NCBI GenBank assembly: GCA_023313575.1
Contig: JAJTTP010000037.1
Location: 1-64,000, forward strand
Origin: Eutypella sp. D-1
Taxonomy: Eukaryota > Ascomycota > Sordariomycetes > Xylariales > Diatrypaceae
DNA length: 64,000 nucleotides
Reading direction: 5' to 3'
Part shown: positions 1 to 11,156 of the stretch, in pieces
How positions within the stretch are numbered: the first letter of the stretch is position 1
Layout of the letters: each line of letters begins with the position of its first letter
Position numbers and translations under genes: made by a program
The notes under the pieces: model-generated
Told to the model about the DNA's origin: nothing
Seen by the model: the letters and a program-made list of their open reading frames with translations, nothing else
Database searches by the model: none

Positions 1-3000
1 TAAGATTTAATATTATTATAACTGGATTTTTACAACTTTTTTTAATATTAAAGTTAAAAACGTAAATAAAAACGATTTAAAAGTATTTTAAATTATATTT
101 AATAAACTTTTTTTATATTAAAAAGTATTAAGGCCCGATTTCCGAAAAGAATAATAATTAATTACCGTTATATACCGAGCTTACCGTATAATCCTGTAAT
201 TATAACATGCTTTTTTCGAACTTATTATTTATTTTAAAAACTTAATAAATAAACTTTATACCTTTATCGATATTTATAAAGTTATAAAAGAAATTAATTA
301 ATATATAGCTAATAAAGATAATAATAACGATAATAACGATAACGAAAATAATGCTTTTTACGTTAATTATAAATATTATCGAAATAATAAAAACGGGAAA
401 TACTATTAAAAATAAAGGACCGATAAATAATAAAACCGTAAGTGCTGGATATATAAAAAAAAAGGTGTTAGTTTATTAAGTATTTAAAACGGGAACGTAA
501 AAAAGTAAAAACTTAATAAAAGGTTAAAAAAATATTTTACCGTATTAATTATGCCGCTTTTTTTATTAAGTATAAAAGAAATAAACCCGTTTTAAAACCC
601 GAAAAAGAAAATATTGCGGAATATTTTAACCGCTCGGATAACGGCTAATATCTTACGGCCGTTTATTTATTTAATTAAGTCTTTTAATATCGAATCGACT
701 TTTTTCCATTAATTATAAAATATAACGTTCCCGATATTATATTCGTTTTAAATAAATATATTAAAAACGTATTCCAAAGAATTATGCTAAATATAAATAT
801 TATTAAAATATTTATTATAAAAAAGGAATAATATTTTATTTTAATAAAGGAATACCTTAATTAATAATTAAAAATAGATAAAAATCGTATAAAAAAAGTT
901 AATATTTATTTCGAAAATAAACCCTGTATTAAATTACTTAACATAATTTTTATTAATACCTTTTTCGGATAAATTAACTTTTACGTGATAAAAATAAACA
1001 CCTTATTTTTAATATTAATTAAAAATATAGATCGATTTAGCATATACTTTAATAATATTATTAACTAATTAATTAATTATAACAGCTGGTCTATTCCTAA
1101 CTATTAATCTAGTTAAGGGGTTTATGTTAGCAGAAATGCTGGGGTTTTAAGTAATAAGTAATTACGTTTGGTAATAGCAAAAAAAAAGGTGCTTTAAGTA
1201 ATTAAGTTATATTATAAACTAATAAGCTTAAAAACTATTTAGGAAAAAGGTAATAAACGTAATTATATACTATTTATATCTTTTATTCTTAACATTAGAA
1301 TATATGGTTATTATTAAATCGTTAAAATCGTATCCGAATATAACGATCTAACGTCGTTAAGATTATTACCGATCTAACCGATCTTTCCTGGTCGTATAGC
1401 GCATGTGGCTTATTTTAGTGTGGCTATCTTTTTCTCCAGAACTTGGGTTAGGGATCTTTTTTTACTGTGTTAGCCCCACTAGGCCCAATGGCCCGACCGG
1501 TCATAACATTAATAAAAACGGTATAACAGCCAACGTTATTCGGAAATAAAGATATTTATGGTTTAAATTTAACGATATTACTTATTTTATAAAAACAGAA
1601 TTACGTAAAATTTATATACGTTTCGGATACCTATTTATTAATAAATTATATAACCTTTTAAATAAGGTAGGATACGATATTAAGATCGATATTTTTAAAA
1701 AAGTTAATAAATTTTGCCATTATTACTAAATTAAAGGTAAAATACTTTAAAAGTTTAAGTTTAGCTTAAAAGATTTAAAAATAGATTTTAATTTTAAGGT
1801 AATTATTAATATAATATATTTAAATAAAAAGCTTATCCTTTATATTATCGACGTAACTATAAGATTTTAAATAATACGTTTTATAAAGAATATATTAGCT
1901 AAAGAAATATAAGATATATTTAAAAAGTGCTGGATCGATACGTACTTAAAACCCCCGGATATTATTATTTATAACGTAAAAATAAATTTCGATAACATTA
2001 AATTCCGTAATAAAGCATATTTTATTAAAATTACCTGTTATTAAGTACCGGTAAAAGCATATTAATTAATTAATAAAATAAAAAAATACCATAACTTTAT
2101 TCGTAAAGTTTATAAAATTATTACGGAAAAACTTAAAGGTATTAAATTAAAATTATTACGTTTATAAATAGTAATAAAAACGGTTAATAATATAATTAAC
2201 TTTAATAATTTCGTTTTTATTTTATTAATTTTTAAAGCTTATTTTCGAATTAATATAAATTTACTTTTTATTTTTATATAAATTTAAGAAGCTTAAATAA
2301 TATAAAAAGCCATAACGGAGGTTAAGAAAATTAAGGCATAAAAATCGGTTTAAAATATGTTAAATATTAAGAATGGCCCGAATATGTAAAAAACATTTTT
2401 AAGATCATTTTTTTTAAACAGTAAAGTATTTATATATAAAGAAAAAAGAGGATAAAAAGGCTTATTTAAAATTATTACGGTAACTGATAAAAACGTAATA
2501 ATAGATTTAAAAATAATAAAAAATATAATAATTTTCCGGAGCTTATACGTTAAACTTTATACCTAATTAAAGGAAATCCTTATTTAGGAAAAGTTAATAA
2601 TTATCCCCGGCGAAAAAATTAAGATAATATAAGTAAACTTTTAATACGTTAATATTAAAAAGAAAAACGATAAAGTATTAACTTTTAAGTAAAAGGTAGA
2701 TAAGAAAATTATAACGCTTAGAAAGCTATTTAAAGTTTCCGACCTTAAAAAATTAAATGCCTTATTTAAAAAAGGCATTTTATAATTTAAAATATATAAC
2801 GCCACTATATACCGAAACGTAACAGTTTTAAAATTAAAAATAATTCGTAAAAATATTTTATCGTTATATGAAAAATTATAATTAATTATTTAAAGTTATA
2901 AAAACCCCGATAAAACTTTTATTATAACTTACGTATTTATTATTTAACGAATTAATTAACGCCTTATTTTAATAATAACCTTTATTTTACGGCTTAAAAA

Positions 3001-4319
3001 AATAAAGGTTATAATATAAGATATTACCATAACTTATACTTAATTTAAAACATTAATATAACGGACAATTTTTATATAACTGTTTACCGAATTAAAAAAT
3101 AAATACCCCGAAAAAACGTTATTACGTTTTATTAAATTATTATACGGATTTATAAAATTAAGTATTTATTAGTTTAAAACTTATTTATAATATTATTAAT
3201 AAAAATTATATATAAAATTATTAACTTTTAACCTTTATTTATTAATATCGGATTTAAAACCATTCGGGATTATAAGATTTTAAATAAATATCATATTTAA
3301 TATCGGTATTACGGATTTTTTAACTTTAAAAAATAAAGCATTTACCGAGGTAAAAATTAAAACATGTTTATAAAAGATATTAAAAAACGGATTAACCGAA
3401 AATTTTAACGGTTTACGAATTATTATATATAAATATAAAGTAATTGTTATATAAAAAGGATAAACTAAAAAATTAAAACTTTTAAATATAAAAGTACCCT
3501 TTTTAAAACTGATAAAAAAATATATTAAATAATAAATACGCGGAGTTTATATCGCTTTTATTTATTAATTAAAAGCTGTTTTCGATTATTTTACGGTAAT
3601 ATAACATATTAAGCCCGGTTTTAAAAAAATTAAAGTATTAAACGTTAAAATTAAGTAATAAATGGATAATAAAAACCGTAGATTTAATTATATCGAATTA
3701 GATTTTACAAAATTAAAGTTATATATGTTTATTAACGGGATATTCGTTAATAATAAGGATATAAGCTCGTAAATCGGATATTTTGTTATTTTAAGTAATA
3801 AAAAGCTAAAGGATTATAATAATAAATTAAATATTAAAAATAACATTATTTATTAATTATTTACTAAATGTAAACGTATTATTTATAACGTTTTAATTAA
3901 TAAGATATACGGTATAATCTAAAGTTTTAACGTAAAATATATTTTATATTATACGTTTAATATTATTTTAATACGTTTATTATTTACCCGGGCCTTATTT
4001 GTTTTATATATTAATTCTTTCTTTTTATATTAATGTTTAATATAAATAAGCAGCATTAATAAAAAAAGGTTAATAATCGATTTAATAACATTACGATAAT
4101 TTTATAAAAATAAGGAGATTAACAATATTATAATAAAAGCCACCTTTAATAAGGTTATAAGGACATTTATTAAAAATAACCAAATTGTTTTAAAATTAAA
4201 GGGTTAAATAAAACGGGAGTAATAATATTAACGTTTATTTCTTAATTACTTATTTATTTATTTTTATTTTTTTTAAAAATATTTTATAATTAATTAATTA
4301 CGAAAAGAAATAAAGTAAA
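1..4319 (+). mobile_element. RIP-degraded Ty1/Copia retrotransposon (gag-pol remnant)
   Basis: There is no usable open frame, but a Copia polyprotein can be followed in plus-strand translation through many stops. A gag zinc-knuckle-like stretch (KCWIYKKKG) lies near 437-465. A pre-integrase segment with no stops lies at about 1600-1715, followed by the zinc-finger CHYY (ancestral CHHC) at about 1715. The integrase core spans about 1800-2230 (recognisable WIDTYL-PPDII and NFDNIKFRNKAYF). The RVT_2 reverse transcriptase spans about 2740-3600 (LFKKGIL, then FTEVKIKTC and LTENFNGLRIII). The RNase H end lies at about 3690-3990 (FVNNKDISS-IGY). The sequence is extremely AT-rich, TpA-rich and short of CpA/TpG, with stops created where CAA, CGA or TGG codons are expected, which is the RIP signature. 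The 5' end and 5' LTR lie outside the window. The domain order integrase before RT is Copia, not Gypsy. Nothing here can be expressed. Confidence 0.85.
1078..1508. mobile_element. Nested solo LTR-like insertion inside the Copia pol
   Basis: The Copia reading stops near 1077 and resumes after 1508. Between them is a block of clearly higher GC, especially 1370-1505. It begins TATAACAG (a RIP-altered TG end would give TA) and ends CATAACA. It is flanked by a 5-bp direct repeat TTAAT at 1073-1077 and 1509-1513, the size expected for LTR-element target duplications. I see no coding content. The best reading is a solo LTR or short LTR-derived element that inserted into the Copia copy after most RIP had occurred, since it is less mutated than its surroundings. 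The flanking sequence is AT-rich, so a chance 5-bp match is possible. Confidence 0.5.
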
Positions 4320-4460
4320 TGTTAATTATTAATAGTTATTAATATGGACCTATATACTAATAAAAAGTACCTATCTACCTATCTCCCGTTTATATAAAGA
4401 TACGGGCTTCGCCCGTATCCCTTCCAGATAGAAAGATAAACCTTAGACCAGAATATAACA
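4320..4460 (+). repeat. Putative 3' LTR of the Copia element
   Basis: This 141-bp segment begins TGTTA and ends TAACA (perfect 5-bp terminal inverted repeat, TG...CA). It follows an A/G-rich stretch at 4300-4319 that could be the polypurine tract and lies about 330 bp downstream of the RNase H remnant. Inside are a TATA-like TATATAAA (4391-4398) and, directly after it, a perfect 8-bp hairpin (ATACGGGC, loop TTC, GCCCGTAT, 4400-4418). The segment is far less AT-rich than the element body. The matching 5' LTR is not in the window, so the call rests on ends, position and promoter-like content. Confidence 0.5.
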
Positions 4461-7305
4461 CCAATCTCACCCCCTTTTATTCTGTTATTATCTCTTTCCT
4501 TTACGTACGTACTTACCAATAATTAATTCTTTTTAAAGCTTTTTTAATATTTGTTTAAAAAGATTTATTATCGTTTTTAATAATATTTAAAAATAAACTT
4601 TTATTTTTTTAAAACAATTTTTAACTTATTAACCTATTTCTTTTTAATAAAAGGCATTATTTAATCCGACTTTTTCAGCATTTTAAAAACGAATTGTTTT
4701 TTTTTATTTTATAATAAATATAAAATTAATATTAACTTTAAAAATAAAGTTTATTTTAAAATAAATAAAATCGATAATTTCCGAAAATATAATATCGAAA
4801 ATAACTTTTTTTAAAAAGACAATTATTAAAATAAGTATAAGTATGAAAATTTTATAAGCGAATAATATAATAAATAATATTATTTTTATATTTAAAGTTT
4901 TAAATTTTTTTAAAATATTTAAAAAACTTAAAAAAATCGTAAAACTTTTTAATAATTAATTTAAAATACTTTTTTTATATATTTTTAAAATAATATTCGA
5001 TTATAAACTTAATTTAAAATTAATATTATTTTAAAATAATACCGGTTATAAAATTATTAATTTTATTAAAAATATATATTTCTTTATTAAAGTTTTAATT
5101 AACGTAAAAATTCAAATATCTTTATTTTAAATTTCGGGTTTTAATTATAAAAGGTTAAATTTACCTTTTTTAAATCGTCCGTTACCAGAAAGATTAAAAT
5201 TAATATAAAAAAGTTTTTTTTTAATAACGATATTTTAAAAACTTAAAATTTATCGATAAAATCTTTTATAACGTTTATTATTACTTTATTTAATTTACTT
5301 TTTAAACTCTTTATAAATTAAATCGTTATCGGAAAAGAAAACCGGGAAAATAAACGTATCAGTAAATTATAATAATAAACATTTTATTATAAACCGTAAT
5401 AAAAATTTAACCGGTTAAAAAATATTATAAATATTTATAATACGAATACGTTTTTATTATCCGATAATTTATAAAATAATATTAACGTTTTAAAACTTTT
5501 TATATTATTAACGTTATAATATTTCCGCCGTTATTGTTTAAATAAAATATTAGAATCTTTTTTTACGATTGTTTATAATATTTATAAAATAAATATTTTA
5601 ATCGGTTATTTTAACGATTATTTCGGTAATAATAATATTAATTAATCCGGTTTAATTTATAACCTTTTTACTATAATATTAAAATTTATTTATAACACGG
5701 AAAAGTTATTACTGTTTTTTTTAATAATAAATAATTATAAATAACCGGTTTAAAATTAAACCTTTTTATTATTTATTTTAAAAAATACGGGTCATTTTAA
5801 TTTAAAAGGTTTAAATAAATTAATTATTATTATCGAAAATTTTTTAATAAAAAGTTTTATAATTATTACGTATAAAATAGTAATTATTATAAACTTATTA
5901 TATAATTTAAACGAAAATATTAGATTATTATCGATAATAATATCCGTTATAATTTTATTAAAAATTAAAAGTTATTAAATAATAAAAATTTAATTATTAA
6001 CCGGTTTAAATAATAATAAATAAACGTAATTAATTATATCGGAAAATCCGGTAAAAAGATTTTAAATAATATTTAAATAATGTTTTAATACGGAAAGATT
6101 ATATTAATAATTAAAAATAGTTAAAATAATTAAAAAAAGAACGTTTTTAAATTATCGTATTTATTAATATTATAAAAACAATTAATATAAATAAATTAAA
6201 ACAAATTAAAATAAAACTTATATTCGTAAAATAATAAATAAAATTAAATTTTAATAAAAGAATATATAATAAAATAAATTATATATAATAAATAAAAAAA
6301 AGATTCGGTATTAAATTTTAAAAAATTATAATATAAAATAAAAAGTTATATAAAAACTTTAATTATTACTTTAAAAAATAATTGTTTAAAAAGATACTTT
6401 ATTGATTTTATTTTTCCTTTATTAAAATAATTTAAGCTTATATTTATAAGTTAATAACTTTATTTACTTTATATAAATACGGTTTTTTTATTAAACGTTA
6501 TTATTTAAATAATGTTATAATTATATCCCATGCCGCTTTTAACAGCTTATTATATATTAAACGTTATTTTATTAATTAATAAATATGGTGGGTTTAATAA
6601 GGCTTTATAATATTAATACAGTTATTATAAAATAAGTAAACGCCGGAGAAAGTATATTAATTATTAAAAACTAAGTTATGTATATTATAAGTAAGATTCT
6701 CTTATTAAAGGTTTTAAATGCAAAGTAAAAATAATAACTAAAGACTTATTATAAAAAGGCTGTAATATAAGTTATAAAAAGGTGATATAAATATTACCTA
6801 ATGGCTGGACTATAGCGCTAAACCTTATTAATATAACATTTACAAATACTTTAAGGCATAAGTGCGTTATGCGGTTTGATTTTTATACGTTATATTAAAG
6901 GAGGCATAAGCTTTTTTTCCCCGGTTAGCTTACGTTTTTTATATTAAATGCTTGCGGTAAATATATAACCTGTATACATATTAATTTAACGTAATAATAA
7001 GCTAATTTAAAAAAAAAACTGCTTAAAGTTAAAAAAAATTAAAACATATTAAATTATAAAATAATTATTAAATATTTAATATATAATAAAAAGGCGGGTA
7101 AGTATTTTTCGCACCGGTAATAACATATTTATACCTTTAAATTTGTTATTATAAAGGTAAAGGTTTTAAGTAGGCTTTATTAAGCTTATAAAACTATTTA
7201 TCTTTTGCCCGTTTATCTTTATCCTTATAAAGTAAAGGTTTAATACTTATTAAAATCGAGCCCTTTACTAACCCGTAAGGAGCGAAGTCCTTTATTTATA
7301 AATAA
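4461..7305. other. RIP-mutated AT-rich block, element not identified
   Basis: Sequence of the same extreme AT richness as the Copia copy continues for about 2.8 kb. All six frames are full of stops. I could not follow a transposase, reverse transcriptase or endonuclease reading convincingly on either strand. Short less-mutated patches occur at about 4461-4515, 6520-6560 and 6830-6960. It is probably one or more further RIP-degraded transposons. The minus strand around 5640-5880 gives slightly longer readable stretches, but not enough to name a family. Confidence 0.6.
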
Positions 7306-7310
7306 TTTTA

Positions 7311-7557
7311 TGTTACAAACCACTCATTCAAGGGTAGACCTATCCACTGATAACATAAGTCACGTGGTGATTGGATCGCCAAGGCCTTGTCTTGGCGATC
7401 CATCCCCTTTGGTGGTGACCCTGCAGATATAAAAGGGTATGGGAACCCTCTCATCTAGATAGTCTCTCCTTTAGCTAGCCAGCGATCAATCTAAGTATTT
7501 ACCCTTTTACGCCCATTGTTATCTAAAATCAAGACCAGTGGTGACGGCCCCGTTACA
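7311..7557. mobile_element. Solo LTR with 5-bp target duplication
   Basis: A 247-bp block of normal base composition begins TGTTACAAAC and ends GGCCCCGTTACA (TG...CA). It is flanked on both sides by TTTTA (7306-7310 and 7558-7562). It holds a TATA-like ATATAAAAG (7427-7435) followed by a pyrimidine-rich leader, as in a retrotransposon LTR promoter. No internal domain, primer-binding site or second LTR is seen, so it reads as a solo LTR left by LTR-LTR recombination. It sits exactly at the edge of the RIP island and looks unmutated, so it is younger than the RIP events, or escaped them because it is short or was single-copy. Confidence 0.62.
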
Positions 7558-7562
7558 TTTTA

Positions 7563-8042
7563 GTATATCGTAGGCATTTAAAAAGAGGGGAGGGCGCTGC
7601 CAGCGTCCCTATCCCTTTGTCACGTGACATCTCCCCGTTAACATATAGCAGCCGCACCTAATAGGCTTCAATTAAATAGCAGTGACATGACGTTAACTTA
7701 ATCAGACTATCATCTGGCTCATATGTAGTGCTTGCTGATAGCTTAGCAGATTCACTAGAGTTTGGAGTCCATTTGAAATACGGTATAATGATCGGATAAG
7801 ATAAGGGATGTTGGGTTGAAAAGTGGAAATACGGGAAGCCTAAGAGCTTTGTAGCAGAGCCCCAATCCATCTGATCCGCGATTGATTGTGGCAAGGAAAC
7901 GCTGCAGGCAGTTACACAGTTGGCCTAGATTATATCATGCCGTGTGTTGAAGGCCTAATTTTTAGTTCTATCTTAGCTATGACAAGTTTATTATGAGAAA
8001 GTATAGTACGATCGCCCCTCCTAGGCTACCTGCATGGTACAA
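7563..8042. other. Intergenic, no gene seen
   Basis: This is the transition from the RIP island to normal-composition DNA and the 3' flank of the PTH11-like gene. A 78-codon minus-strand frame (7658-7894) has no recognisable domain and is probably chance. Confidence 0.5.
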
Positions 8043-9558
8043 CTAATATCCAGGGGAATCTGTTGTCCAGGGATGCAGTCGTTCAGTCGTATTTTGATGT
8101 TGGGCATGACCAACGAATTCCTCCCTTACCTCAACATGCGTGGTTCGAAGTATCCCAGCTTCTATCGGAGGTTCGTTATGCAACTCTTGCCTAGAGTCCG
8201 ACTTTGTAATTGTAGGCTCAGGGCGAGTAGGTAAAGAGATCAATCGGAATAGATTATCCTCAACCCTGTGATATTTTCTCTTCGCTTCCGAGTTCTGGTG
8301 GCTGATGCTCGCTAGGCGTCCATTGACGTTGTTCTCTGATTGCTTCTTGAACCTCAACCATCTAGCTAGTATATCGATCGATAAGCCTTGGAAGGCCTTC
8401 GGGGCGGCTGGCATACAGAATGCTACAATCGTGAAGGTCATTTCAGCGTAACACCAGAGTGTTATCCCAGATTGGTTGTAGACGTCGTCTTCACCCTCGA
8501 GATAGTTAACGCCCTCGATAAGTCGTCCTGTTGCGCAAGCACATACACTTATACGCCATAAATTGTTAGCTTTACAGATAGGGATGGGGATGATCGAGTC
8601 GATGGATTCGGAAATGCCTTACAAGATTCCAAAAGTGAAAACCAGTGCGATTCCAATCTTCTTTTTCGTTGACACTCGCAAGCGCCAAATAATCTTTTGT
8701 GGAAGAGCCACTATGGCAATGTCTGAAAGCAGATTGATCACTGAACTGCTGATCCACATCGGCTTGTAATCGATGCAGTGACCCCCCACTATTGTCTTGT
8801 CCCATATTTTCTCATGTGGTAAGCAACTGAGGTTAATAACTAAGATGCTTGTCGCATAAAAAACAACATTCACGCCTGCTAATCCATGACACAGCCAAGA
8901 GAAAAAGGCGTTACTCGACCGACGGGGAACGAATATCCGAGTCCATTCTTTCAGAATACAGACTTTCATTGTCATCATAGTAACTTGGTATAAAGTTGAG
9001 ATGATGTGTAGGTTCTGATATCAACACGTTAGACAGTCATAATGCTAGTTTCAGAATAATTAAGGTTATCATACAAACAAAACACCTGATAGGTGTCTAG
9101 CCTGGATATCCCATTGATGGACGTAGAACCCATAAGTATATATGTAGTTGAAGAGGCCGTAGGTATAGCCAGCATAAGGCCCCTATCATAAGGCTGCTTA
9201 ATATTATGTAGGTAATAAGTAAAATGGTGAACAAGTAGTGATCGACTTACAAGTGTGGCAAATGCTAAAACTGCTAAACATTAGAGTTGGATTATGATAT
9301 TGGGAGCAAAGTCTTACTGTCTTCGAAGTATACGCCCCGTGAGCGAAATGCCTTCGAATATGCACGTATAGGAACGAGGATAGAGACAAAAACAAGACAA
9401 ATGACAATCGCAAAGAGACCAGCTACATTGTGATTTTCGGGATTAGAGAAATTTGGTTCTACCCCTGGTGGAGGGTTAAGAGCTGGTCCATTGAGGATAT
9501 CTTCTTGTTCCTCCCTGGGACGAGACCAGATGCCTTCGAGATTAATAGGGGTGGACAT
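8043..9558 (-). CDS. PTH11/rhodopsin-domain integral membrane protein (five exons inferred)
   Basis: The first exon (9558 to about 9318) encodes a short extracellular N-terminus (MSTPINLEGIW) and the first hydrophobic helix. A micro-exon lies near 9255-9275. A third exon at about 9083-9190 carries a helix and the VHQWDIQAR loop. A fourth (about 8624-9017) reads LHIISTLYQVTMMTMKV, then LKEWTRIFVPRRSSNAFF, a conserved CIDYK segment and the ALPQKIIWRL transmembrane stretch. The last exon (8043 to about 8564) has the final helix and a polar tail of about 110 residues. The loops and cysteines match fungal seven-helix rhodopsin-domain proteins, often annotated as PTH11-like receptors or SAT-type integral membrane proteins. 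The family often sits in or beside metabolite clusters, but its ligand and role are mostly unknown. The exon 3/4 junction uses a weak donor and is the least certain part. No frame-breaking mutation is needed. Confidence 0.72.
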
Positions 9559-11156
9559 GATTAATTATGATATTCAGTTTTGTGTAGGGCAAGGAGGATG
9601 CGTAGATATAGAGCCGGACCAAGCTAGGTATAATATACTGAGACTGAGGGTGGAGTCCAGGCTTGAGCTTCATCGATTGAGCCTATGCTCCTGTGCTGTC
9701 CGAAGCGTACCATGTCGGCTGATTCGATTCTACTGCCATAAAGCGGCGTAGCATTATAGCTACAGTTAGTGGCCCAAAATTAGGCATTTTTACCACCTAG
9801 CCTTGTCTCTTTCTCGGAAAGCATTTTCAGATGAAATGTTGCTGACTGGCACTCTGCCTCAGTTTAATGTATTGGTTGTCTGTAATGTATGGTGACAGCA
9901 CATATCAAGTGCCTGTGCCACGCATGCCACGAAAGTCTAGGTATTCATTAATGCTATTAATACCTTTCTCGTTTAGCTGACTACTGTGCCATATTCATTG
10001 GGACCGTTCAGTAATATGGAAAGTCCGGATGCATCTCTTACATACCTTTCGCCGATTATAGGTTTGTGACAAATACCTATATGGCATTACGTTACGTAGA
10101 ATAACACCGTTCCAACTTTTGTTTTTCCCCGCCTGTTCGCACAGGAATGGATGGCTTACTGCACCGAAATACAGTAGAATTCTATGGTGTCACGCTAAAT
10201 GCAGACAGCAGTACGGAGCTATCATAATAGCGGTATATGAATGTGATATATGATAATAATAAATATATGCACCTATATAGGAATCTCATGAGCCAGCATT
10301 GACTCACCGAATACTACCCCTCCATTGGTCATGAGAAGAGTATCCTAGGTCGCCTAAATGCGGCCATGTGTTAGGGCCTCCCTGGTACACCTAAATGTCT
10401 TATTCGCTTTTCGTTCCCGACGTCCGATATTAATGTACAATATACACAGCCTGATTAAACAGTGCTATGCAATGTCTACTGTACTTTGACTTGTGAAGTT
10501 AGTTTTCGTAGTTGGAGTATCGGCCAGTTCCAGGCTCAATAATCACGTGATTGCCAGATCTTATCCAGTTCAAGACTCCGAGCCTTATGTCTATCCGGTT
10601 TTGAATTTGGTGTAGTCTGACACGTAACGGACCACTCGATTCTTTATCACCCTACCATCATCAGAAATGAGTTGGCTGCTTATGTCCTGCGTGGTTCGCT
10701 AATTGCGACATTGTGTGGTATTTGCGACAACGTGATGTAACCCCAAGAAGTGGAAACATGCTTTCCACTCAGCCTGCTTGAGCTCGGCTTGGATTGTATT
10801 GGGGCCATGTGAACTACCGACTAGTTGAGGAGTGTACTGAAGTTCCGCCACTATCTTGTCACAATTCGTGCTCATGCAAATGGGTAACACTCGCAGTTGC
10901 ATTCCTCCCAGTTTGGAAATATTGGATTGTGCATGTCGGTCGGCTACGCCGGCTTCGAAGAGAAGTGGATGTGGTGTTTTCGCTTGGATATAGTACAAGT
11001 CTTTATCAGGCTCTTCCTATGCTCTTCATGCATGGTAGTAGGGTATGACTAAATGGTTTCTGCTTTGCTTGTCCGAAGAATAAGCTCTTCACCACCTTCC
11101 CCTCTGCCGCACTCAATTGGTTCTTCAGCCGTCTACAAAGTTCTCGTTTCAGCGAT
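9559..11156. other. Intergenic, no gene seen
   Basis: About 1.6 kb lies between the divergent PTH11-like gene and the first P450. Frames of 80-100 codons exist on both strands, but none shows a domain, hydrophobic profile or splice pattern I recognise. It probably holds the promoters of both neighbours. Confidence 0.5.

Noticed and set aside
4511..7305. LINE endonuclease reading on the minus strand
   Set aside because: Only short readable pieces; no catalytic motif could be confirmed through the RIP damage.
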